Part shown: piece by piece, positions 8,091-16,840 of the stretch | Layout: each line of letters starts with the position of its first letter | Numbering within the stretch: position 1 is the stretch's first letter | Assembly: GCA_028456385.1 (NCBI GenBank) | Contig: JALNQF010000685.1 | Span: forward strand, 1 to 16,840 | Source of the DNA: Ophiosphaerella korrae | Lineage: Eukaryota > Ascomycota > Dothideomycetes > Pleosporales > Phaeosphaeriaceae | DNA: 16,840 nucleotides | Direction of reading: 5' to 3' | The notes under the pieces: model-generated | What the model was told of the DNA's origin: nothing | The model's input: the letters and a program-made list of their open reading frames with translations, nothing else | Databases searched by the model: none | Program-made: the position numbers and the translations under genes

Positions 8091-8671
8091 TTTAGGTTAT
8101 AATTTATTTCCTAATTTAGGTTATTACTCTACTTATCTTATACTTTATTAGTACTTAAGTTAAGACTAATTAGCTCTATCTTAATTTCTCTTATTACACC
8201 TATAATACTATTCTCTCCTTTAGGTAGGTCCTTATTTTCTTATCCTAGAGCTAAAGTTATTAATCTAGTTTCTTTATTAATATTAAGTTCTTTATCTTCT
8301 TTCTTTATACCTACTAAGTCTACTCTTTATTATCTTTAATTAGTAGATTATATATTATACTATAGTATTATAATATTTCTTTATTTTTATTATAAGTTTT
8401 TAAACTCTCTATTAGCTTATCTTTCTTTAAAGTATAGTAAAGCTTATAAGGTATATATTTATACTAATACTTATTTGTTTTATAATCTCTTTAGTATATC
8501 TCTAGTAGAATATAGGTTAATAATACTTATTTATAATAAGAAAAGCTATTAACTATACTTAAAATATACTATCTATATAGATTATAGAAGCTAAAAAGAA
8601 ACGTAATTAGATTCTAAGTATATAAGTAGAAAATTATACTTGTTTAGTTTATCTTTATAAAATAAAGGCCT
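8084..8671 (-). pseudogene. unidentified Gln/Lys-rich coding remnant
   Basis: In the minus frame starting at 8671 (positions 1 mod 3) about 195 codons stay protein-like to TAG at 8084-8086. The stops are TAA/TAG and cluster as expected for a Gln-rich protein. Readable pieces include PLFYKDKLNKYNF at the start, KKEDKELNINKETRL near 8300, and GVIREIKIELISL near 8195-8157. The opening resembles the start of a retrotransposon Gag core, but I cannot confirm this. It lies downstream of the minus-strand pol, the wrong side for that element's own gag, so it may be a second truncated element in tandem or an extra 3' gene. The GVIREI segment also occurs inverted at 98-178. Confidence 0.4.
8120..8200 (-). 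repeat. inverted repeat arm (partner 98-178)
   Basis: 81 bp, gap-free, about 88% identical to 98-178 on the opposite strand. It lies inside the 8084-8671 remnant and encodes the same peptide there, so the pair reflects two copies of one coding repeat in opposite orientation. Confidence 0.75.
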
Positions 8672-11600
8672 TAAATAATATAAAGTCTATTAAGTAAGCT
8701 ACTCTTTTAGAGTCTAAGCTTAATTTTAAAGCTATTATAGAGGCTACTCTAGCTCTTACTATAATATACGCTTCTATTATCTCTTTATCTAGTAATAATA
8801 TTATAGACTTTCTTAGTTTACTATAAAGCGCTTTAGGGGATTTTAATTTTAAAACTCTTCTAGTTTCTTAAAGTAACTAAGATTAATATCTAGTTCTTAT
8901 ATATCTTCTTATAGTTACTTTTTTTTATTAATACTTATCTATTTTACTAGGTAGTAGTTCTACTTCTTATAGTACTTTTTCTAGTAGTACTATATAGAAG
9001 GTTAAGTATATCTTTATTTTATCTAGTAGTCTTAACTTAAATATAACTAGTATAACCTTTTTCTCTACTTTATATAGTTTTATCTTAATATAATCTAGTT
9101 TTAAACTTAATTATTTACTATTAATATTTCTTTATATAAACTATACTTTTTCTCTCTCTTTAAATTAGAGTTTTTCTTAGTATTTCTTATTATAGTACTT
9201 TACTATTTAATCTTATAAGAATTCTATATCCTATTATAAGTAATTATATATTTCTTTAAGTTTATTTATAAAGATTTCTCTTCTTAGAAACTAAGATATC
9301 TTAGATCTTAGTATTTAGTTTATATTAGGATTAAATCTATAGTTTATAAAAAAAAGTAATATTTTTATTACTATATTCTTTATACTATTATATACTAACT
9401 ATACTATAGGTAGTAACTATACCTAGTTATTCTAGTTATAGTTAAGGTAGTATATTACATATTACTCTACTATTTAATTTATATATTCTAAGTATTTATC
9501 TATCTATAAGTAATATACTTTTAATATTATATATCTAACTCCTAATAATACTATTATTATTCTCTATAGTTTTAATATAAATATTATATCTTTATCTATA
9601 ATAATCTTATCTAGTATACTATACTAGCTTACTATAGTCTCTAGGACCTAATATATAGTAACTTCTATCTTACTTTTCTTTTTATATAGTCTAAAGTATA
9701 AGTACTTTATAAGCTTATCTACTATTATTAGGATTTTATTATACTTAACTCCTAATATTAAGTTCTTTAACTTAGGTAATTTTGTAATAAAGTCTATTAT
9801 AATAACTTTTTAGAGTTATTCTAGTACTTTAACTAGTTATAGTATTCTATATAGTATATATCTACTATACTTATTTCTATAATATTTTATATAATCTTAT
9901 AGTACTTTTATTACTAGTTACTTTTCTTTTAAGATATAATAATCTCTTAATAGCTTATCTAGTATTTTATTAATATCTTAGTATCTATATACTAGTAGTT
10001 TATAGAATTATTATATAAATTCTTTCTATATTTTACTTAAAATATATATTCTTCTATAAGCTCTTATAAGTCTTTTTTAGATTTTAAGTTTTTTTATTTT
10101 TTTAGAAAATTTCTCTATTTTCTTCTAAATCTATTTATTTAGCTTACTACTCTTCCTTTTAAGTATTATAACTATTTTAGGTATATTTAAGACTAAATAT
10201 CTATCTCTATTCTTAACTAAAACTATACTAGTAGTATTTACTTCTTTTTATAAATCTAGTCTTCTACTTAGAGTATCTATAAATTAGTTATCTTTACCCT
10301 TAGTATATATAATTTTAAAGTTAAATATTAATAAGAATTCTTACTATCTTATATAGTATTATAATAAGTCCTTATTTAGTATAAATCTTATAAGATTCTT
10401 ATAGTCTATATAGATCTTTATTTAATACTTTACTCTTTATAAATATACTCTCTATTACTTAAATACTTTATAAATTACTAGTATTTCTTTATTATAGATT
10501 AAGTAGTTAAGCTCTACTAGCTTTATTTTCTTAGAAAAGTATTTAACTAAGTATTTTTACTTTATAACTTAGTCCTCTTATATTAGTACTATTTTATAGA
10601 CTAAATTTAATATATCTATTTTTACTATTACTAGTAGTTCTAGGTTATATATTCTAATAACTAAGTTTTCTATAAACCTTTATTTAATCTAATTAAATAC
10701 TTTATTATATTCTTAAGTCTATTTAAATAGTATATCTTTCTTTATACGTTTTATTAATAGTTCTATTATTTTAGACTATCTTACTATTAATTTTTTATAA
10801 AAGTTTACTAGCTTATAAAACTATTATACCTCTTATAAGTTCTTTAGTATTAGCTATTCTTAGATTACTTTAATCTTATTTAAGTTAATCTATATCTTTT
10901 TTAGTTTAATAATAAATTCTAGGAAGTCTATTTCTTTAGTATAGAACTTGTATTTTTTTATTTTTAGGAACAATTTATTCTCTACTAGTTTTTCTAGCAC
11001 CTAAAGTATATATTATATATATTCTTCTTCTATTTCTAAAAATATAAAGATATTATCTAAGTGTATAAATATAAATACGTCTAGGTATTCTTTTAAGACT
11101 ATATTAATTCTTTCTTAGAATTCTACTAGTATATTTATTAATCTAAAAAGTATAACTATATATATAAATAGTCTATACTACGTTCTAAATACTATTTTCT
11201 ATTTATTACTTTTCTTAATCCTAATCTAGTAATAGGTATTCTAGATATCTAGTTTTATAATTATTTAAGCCTTTTATAGCCTATCTTATATCTTATTTAT
11301 ATATAGTAAAAAATATTAGTTTTTATTTATAATTATATTTATTTTTCTAAAATCTACGTAGAGTTATTTATCTTTTATCTCTTTCTTATCTATATAGATA
11401 AGTCTATATACTACTAAAGATTAATATTCTTATATTTATCTTTTTCTTATTACGTTTTTAATAAATACTTTTTTAATCTTTAATTCTTTTTTAGTTTTTT
11501 TAATAAACTATACTCTAGCCTATATTCTTTTTTTTTCTAGATCTATTACTAAGTCCTATAGTTAATATTCTAGAAGATAATTATCTTTTTCTATAAGTTA

Positions 11601-11990
11601 CTTTTCTTATTTTTTATATTTCTCTAGGAATTCTCCTTTATATATACTTATATTAGCTTTTAATATATTTTTCTTAGAGTAACTAATTCTTTTTATTCTC
11701 TAATTAATCTTTATATTAGTTATCTATAACTATAGTGTACCTAATATTATATTTTATTTATTATTAATTATTGTTATATCTATAACTATATTCTTAATTT
11801 CTAGTCCTTTTAGTCTTAGTGTAGAAGGTACTATTTTAAACCTAATAGGTTACTAGAATAGTTTTCCTTTAATTATACTTAATTATTAAAGATATTTTTT
11901 TATTATATACTTTATTTCTTAATTTTCTATAAACTTCTTTAATATAAAGTTCTTTATAGCTTTACTATTAATTATTACTTATACTTTCTT
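8655..11990 (-). pseudogene. pol: second Ty3/gypsy Pol remnant: protease, RT, RNase H, integrase
   Basis: One minus frame (start positions 2 mod 3) covers the whole stretch without a detected indel. Protease: INSKA at 11972-11958 where DSGA is expected (Asp now AAT, Asn), then ILGT before RT. RT: LYVDFRK at 11363-11343, FRLIN, and HLDN at 11063-11052 for the canonical YLDD. RNase H: an Asp-bearing strand near 10630, NKE, and DYKNL at 10406. Its end is marked by YTKGKDN near 10305. Integrase: DFITKLP with Asp GAC at 9794-9792, IIDKD near 9600, and a DGQTE-like site keeping Glu. A GPY/F-type region (LDYIKIKLYKVE) begins at 9098 and ends FYIVLLEKV. No chromodomain is recognisable. The last 70 codons (8867-8658) contain no stop. 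Many RIP-type stops elsewhere. It differs from the chromovirus at 736-7560. Confidence 0.9.
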
Positions 11991-11999
11991 TTTTTAGTA

Positions 12000-12390
12000 T
12001 TATTAAGAAGTAGCTAGAAGATAATAGTACTTACAATAAGCTATAAAAGATAGTAAAGAGATAATAGATAGTATTTAATAGTACTACTAGTATCTAAAAA
12101 AAAAAAATACTTACTTTACTCTATTTATACGCCTATATAGTATACTAGCTTTACTTTAGATTATAACTATATAATATTATAATCTTTAGTATATTAGCTT
12201 TACTTTTAACTTATACTAGAGTTTATAAAAGTCTTAAGTATTTAATAAACTTTTATTATAAAGCCTTTTCTTCTAGCTAGTATCTTTACTAGCTCTTTAA
12301 AGTATAACTTTAATAAAAACCTTAAACTTTTAGGAAAATAGAGAAAAAAGTATTTATATACCTTATACGCTATACTTATATATTAAGTAT
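12000..12390. other. AT-rich stretch upstream of minus-strand pol, no gene seen
   Basis: A gag gene and 5' LTR of the minus-strand element should lie here, but no zinc knuckle or gag-like frame is readable and no matching LTR is found near 8.0 kb. It holds an A run (about 12098-12110), a repeated TATAYTAGCTTTACTTT (about 12140 and 12190) and a perfect 9-base inverted repeat AGATTATAA/TTATAATCT around 12158-12186. The element is probably truncated at its 5' end near 12.0 kb. Confidence 0.4.
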
Positions 12391-12394
12391 ATTA

Positions 12395-12473
<79 letters not shown>
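12391..12473. repeat. (TTA)n microsatellite, about 27 units
   Basis: An almost pure trinucleotide array, interrupted only near its start by one TTG. It may have grown from a RIP-converted AT-rich seed. It separates the region with some CpG from the nearly CpG-free block that follows. Confidence 0.97.
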
Positions 12474-12474
<1 letters not shown>

Positions 12475-15050
12475 ATTAAGCTTAATAAATATATTAAAGA
12501 AAATAGCTTCTTTTTTATATAAGTATAGTAATAAAAAGTTAATACTATTACTACTATACTATTAATAGTTTTAGACTTAAAGTTATTTTAAAACTTTATT
12601 AATACTAAGTTTTAGACTAGCTAGTACTTTTTTAATTTTAGCTTATTCTAGGTTTTAATAATAATATTATTAATTTTTATATTATAGTAGTTTATAGTAG
12701 ATATTATATATTTTTTTTTTAGAGCTTAAACTAGTATACTTTTTTAGTAATAGTAATTACTAATTCTAAAAATATTATAATTACTATTACTAATTACTAT
12801 TTATTAATTTTTTTAAAAAAGCTAATTATAATATATATAATACTTTAAAATATTTTCTTTTATTTAGAATAATATTTTAAAACTTTATATAAAAGTTATA
12901 AAAAAAATAGTAATAGTAATAACTATAGTAGTTTAATTAATTAAATTCTAGAAAGTAGCTATAAATACTTTATAAAACTAGTAGAATTTTATAAAATAAC
13001 TTTTATTAGCTATCTACTTTAGTAATATACTTAAATTAAGTATATAAAACTTTTTTTTAATATTACTTATTTATAATATAGAAAATAGAAATAAATAATA
13101 TAAATTAAAATTTTATTTCTTTATTTTATTTAGTTTTCTTATCTATAATAACTAAATACTAAAATAAAGTAAAATAACTTTTTATTTATTTTAAAAATAG
13201 AATTTAAAAACTTTATATATTTAAACTTTTTTATACTATAATAAACTTTATTAAAAATTTAAAAATTATTAAAATAATAGAAATTATTTTAAATTAGCTC
13301 TTTTTTTATAGTAAAAAAGTTTTTTTCTTTAAAGATAAAAATATAATTATATTTATATTTTAAATAGTAATAAGTAATTAACTTATATAACTATTTATAA
13401 AATATAGTTTAGTTAGTTATATAGTTATAACTATAAAAATAAATAAACTTACTATAGTATTTAAATTAAATACTAGTTTTAATAAAGTACTTAATAATAC
13501 TTTCTAAACTAGTAAATAAACTACTATCTATTATATTATTATTTAGAAGAAATTAATATTTTATATCTATTTCTACTTTGTATAAATAGTTTAAAATAAA
13601 GTTAGTAATTTAGTAGTATTAAATTTAAATAAAAAACTTTAGTTAAAGTAACTTTATATCTACTTTTATTATAGAAGTAAAGTTTAATAAAATTATATAC
13701 TATTTTTATAGTATTTAAGTAATTTTCTATATAAATAGAATTTAAGTTTTATAATAATTAGTTATCTTTTTTTATATAAATATATAAAAAGATAGTTATA
13801 AACTTTTAAACTTTTAATAATTATTAATAATACTTTTTATAGTAAAGTTTACTTTAGTAAGTTTAACTACTAAAATATTATTAATAGAAGTAGTAATAAA
13901 GTTAGCTTTTATAACTTTTCTTTTCTTTAACTATAGTAAATAATTAGTATAAAGTTTAAATAATAATAAAGTAATAATATATACTTACTATAAAGAAAAT
14001 AAAAGTAAAGATAAAATAAAAGATATTTATAATTAAGTAGAACTAAATAAACTATAGTAAAAGTAACTAATAGTAGTATAAAAATTAAATTACTAAATCT
14101 TATAAAAACTATAAAAAAAGATTTAGTATACTACTTATAGCTATAAACTTTAACTATTATATTTAAAGTTATTCTATTAACTATAACTACTAAATATTAA
14201 CTAATATACTAGTTATTATAGTTATAACTATTAAATAGAAACTACTTTAAAGTTATAGTAACTATAACTACTAAATATTAAGTAATATACTAGTTCTAGT
14301 AATTAATACTTTATAGTTATAATTACTAAAATAGGTATAGTAAATAATATTTAATATATAGTAATTAGTTTAAACTTTATACTTATAAAACTATAGCTTT
14401 TTTCTTTATTTTAATTTTTACTAAACTTTTCTTTTTTATCTTAGTAGTACTATTAGTTAGTATTACTACTTTTTAATTTTACTTATTTTATCTTTACTTA
14501 GTTATATAGTATTACTACTTATATTTACTTATAAGTTTATTTATAATTAAAAAAAGTTTTATAACTAACTTATAACTATAGTTATATAAAAATTAGTAAG
14601 TTTATATATTTATATTTATAACTACTAGTAACTATAATAAGTAACTATTAAGTTTAAGTTAGTTATATAACTTACTATATATTTAGTATATATATTATAT
14701 TAAATTATATAAATAGTTTATTAAAAAATATCTTTTTATAAAGTTTTTACTAAAAATAATTTATTAACTCTTACTTAAAAACTACTTTCTATAGCTAAGT
14801 TAGCTTTTATTTTTAGAACTAAAAAGTTTATTTTAGAAATTTTACTTTATAAAAAAATTAAAGTTTAACTATTTAAAAATACTTATAGTTTTTATATTTA
14901 TAATTATCTTATAAAATAGCTTATTAATATATATTATTTATATATTTATTTTAAAACTAAATATATTAAGTTAATTAATAATACTAATTAAGATAAAGGT
15001 TTTAATTTAAAAGAGAGTTCTAATATAAATAGTAGTAGCTTAAATACTAT
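12474..15050. other. exhaustively RIP-mutated AT-rich block, no recognisable gene
   Basis: I scanned both strands for protein-like frames and found none I could name. Nearly every remaining C is followed by T and nearly every G is preceded by A. It probably contains the 5' part of the hAT element and older repeats, decayed beyond recognition by eye. Confidence 0.6.
14163..14304. repeat. tandem duplication, period about 81 bp
   Basis: A 36-base core beginning AACTATAACTACTAAATATT occurs at 14179-14214 and again at 14260-14295 with very few mismatches. Both copies are preceded by TTTAAAGTTA. The outer parts of the units are more diverged. Confidence 0.75.
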
Positions 15051-15059
15051 TAAGATATA

Positions 15060-16335
15060 AAATTATATAAAAAAGAATATAATAATAATTTATATTCTTT
15101 TATATTAAATAATAACTTACTTTTTAGTATTATAAAAAGTACTAGTTTTATTAATATAGTAAAATATTTTAAAGATATTATACTTACTATAAGTAAAGTA
15201 ACTAGAAAAATAGAGTTAGATACTTTTTATAAATTAGAAGTTAATAAATTAAAATATTTATAAAATAAAAATTCTAGTAAATTCTCTATTATATTAGATA
15301 AGTAGTAATATAGTAATAATATATATATTTTAGCTTTAATATTATACTATTTAGATAATAACTTTAATTTTAAAAGATACTAAATAGGATTTAAAGAATT
15401 AAAGAATTTTAAATCTTATACTAGTATAGTTATTTATAGTATATTAAACTATAAATTAAAAGAATTTAATATAAGAAAAAACTTTATTAAGATAACTATA
15501 GATAATACCTTTTATATAAATATTACTATAGAATAAATTAAAGATTAATTTAATAATAAATTTAACTATAAAATAATAGATATTAAGTATACTACGTATA
15601 TTTTAAAATTAATTATTAATAGTTTTCTAGGTTCTTTTTTTTTCTAATATTAATAATACTAAGAAATTTAAAACTAATATTAATTTAGTATAAAATAAGT
15701 TAAATAGTAATTATAATAGTAATATAAATTTAGCTAGTAGAAAATCTTTACTTATAATAATAAGAAACTTTATAACTAAATTTAAATATAATTACTATTT
15801 AAAAAATACTTTTTAAAAAGTAGTTTAATCTAATAAATTAAATAATATAAGCTTTAAAATATTAATAAAGAATAATACTACTAAGTATATATTTACTTAT
15901 AATATACTAAAATATTTTAAAGAAGAAATTACTATAGTATTAGGTAAAGCTATTAATTTATCTAGTATAAAAATAATATTCTTAAAATAAATTCTTTAAT
16001 TAAACTTTTAGATAATTAGAATTATTTTATTAAAATAGTAGATATATTAGAGTTCTTTTAAAAAACTTCGTATTAAATTTTAAGGTTCTAGTATTAATAT
16101 ATATATAATTATTTATATTAGTTAGTTATATAATAAACTTATAAATATAAAAGATATAGTAAAAGATATATATTTAAAAAAAAGATTAAAATAAACTAAA
16201 AATAAATTATTATATTACTTTTTTATAAAGAAAACTAATATAAATAAATTAATATATATATATATTATTGCTATATTAGATCTATATTTTAATATAGAAA
16301 TAATATATAATATAAAAGAATACTTTATAGAAATA
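15060..16335 (+). pseudogene. hAT-family DNA transposase remnant
   Basis: hAT transposases cut and paste DNA elements with an RNase H-like DDE fold. Frame 0 mod 3 from 15060 reads FINIVKYFKD and VTRKIELDTF, then SSKFSIILDK-stop, matching the region that leads to the first catalytic Asp (GAT 15297-15299). ALILYYLDNNF and FKELKNFKSYTS follow, then ITIDNT with the second Asp (GAT 15501-15503), corresponding to the hAT TTDNAS motif. KYTTYILKLIINSFLGSF, near 15583-15640, matches the HIRC-AHILNL region. The C-terminal dimerisation region AILDLYFNIE appears at 16270-16299 but in another frame, so at least one indel lies between. The N-terminal zinc finger and the terminal inverted repeats were not found. 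The similarity ends near 16335, before the usual hATC end. Confidence 0.75.
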
Positions 16336-16342
16336 TATAGTA

Positions 16343-16840
16343 GGGTAACACGAAAAAAAAGACTAAAAAAAAGTTATAATTTTTAACTTAAATTAACTCT
16401 ACAAATAAATTAGCTAAAAATACAACTTAAAAAGGATATTAAAGAGAAAATACTAAACTTTATCTTAGCTTACTACGATTATTAATTACTAAGCGAACTT
16501 AAGCTAGGATTTAAAGTATTTCGAGGTCTTTTTTTAATGTAAAATTTAACTTAATAGAACTTTTTAATTAACGTATAAAAATACTTTATATTCTAACTAT
16601 ACCTAATAGAGTTAGATTAGCTTACGTAATCTAAATTTTAGCTCGAGTTACCTAACTAAGTTTTTAGTAAATAAAAAAATAAAAAATAGCTATATTAGTA
16701 CGTAACTAAATATTACGTAATAGATTACTAATTTACTAGTCTATATAATATAAAATAGTTTCGATTATAATTTTTACTTTCTCTTCTCTATATCCTTTAA
16801 TATAAGCCTAAATCTCTCTAAGTTTAAATCTAAAGTTAAC
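16343..16840. other. CpG-retaining block, probably a separate unidentified repeat
   Basis: From about 16343 (GGGTAACACG) CpG reappears: about ten in 500 bp, against two noticed in the preceding 3.8 kb. No frame looks coding. It contains ACGTAA-type words several times (near 16623, 16700, 16713) and the palindromes ATTACGTAAT (16712-16721) and CTCGAG (about 16642). The abrupt change argues for a repeat boundary and a different RIP history; the block continues beyond the window. Confidence 0.45.

Noticed and set aside
12391..12473. Possible CRISPR-like or regulatory array
   Set aside because: It is a simple TTA microsatellite with no spacers.
12474..15050. Candidate Tc1/pogo-type transposase on the minus strand around 13.5-13.75 kb
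   Set aside because: Some protein-like runs appear, but no ordered catalytic motifs could be found.
1..16840. Organellar (mitochondrial) or AT-rich bacterial/plasmodial origin
   Set aside because: The bias is specific to CpA/TpG loss with transition-only differences between LTR pairs, and the content is nested eukaryotic retroelements. This is RIP, not a general AT-rich genome.
16343..16840. Fot1/pogo terminal inverted repeat suggested by the ACGTAA words
   Set aside because: No matching inverted partner or TA target duplication is visible within the window.

Overview
The window looks like a transposon graveyard from a filamentous ascomycete, altered throughout by repeat-induced point mutation (RIP). 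The base composition is very AT-rich, TpA is everywhere, and CpA/TpG is almost gone, so ATG is nearly absent and Gln (CAA/CAG) and Trp (TGG) codons read as stops. I see no intact gene, tRNA, rRNA or CRISPR array. The species cannot be told from this sequence.

Layout. (1) 1-248: flank holding an unidentified coding remnant. One 81-bp stretch of it (98-178) recurs inverted at 8120-8200. (2) 249-7817: a very small LTR element (TRIM-like). It has two 254-bp LTRs, a 231-bp interior and a target duplication CTAGG/CTAAG. (3) Nested inside it, 736-7560: a full-length Ty3/gypsy chromovirus, with LTRs of 484 and 401 bp and target duplication ACGTG/ACGTA. It keeps the order gag, protease, RT, RNase H, integrase, chromodomain, and it also carries a probable antisense reading frame between pol and the 3' LTR. 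(4) 7823-8100: non-coding sequence with a 30-bp tandem repeat. (5) 8084-8671, minus strand: an unidentified Gln/Lys-rich coding remnant. (6) 8655-about 11990, minus strand: a second, different Ty3/gypsy pol (protease to integrase C-terminus) with no recognisable gag or LTRs. (7) About 12010-15050: extremely AT-rich DNA with a (TTA)n microsatellite and an 81-bp duplication, and no recognisable gene. (8) 15060-about 16335, plus strand: a hAT-family DNA transposase remnant. (9) About 16343-16840: a block with clearly more CpG, probably a separate repeat.

Insertion history, from nesting and target duplications: the 1-248 and 7823-onward sequences were once contiguous; the TRIM inserted between them; the chromovirus then landed exactly at the TRIM's polypurine-tract/3'-LTR junction. 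Both pol genes keep a single reading frame over about 3.3 kb despite dozens of stops, so they died by point mutation (RIP) rather than by indels. The degree of decay is layered: CpA is depleted but CpG, CpC and CpT persist in the 5' half, while in about 12.5-16.3 kb nearly every remaining C is followed by T.
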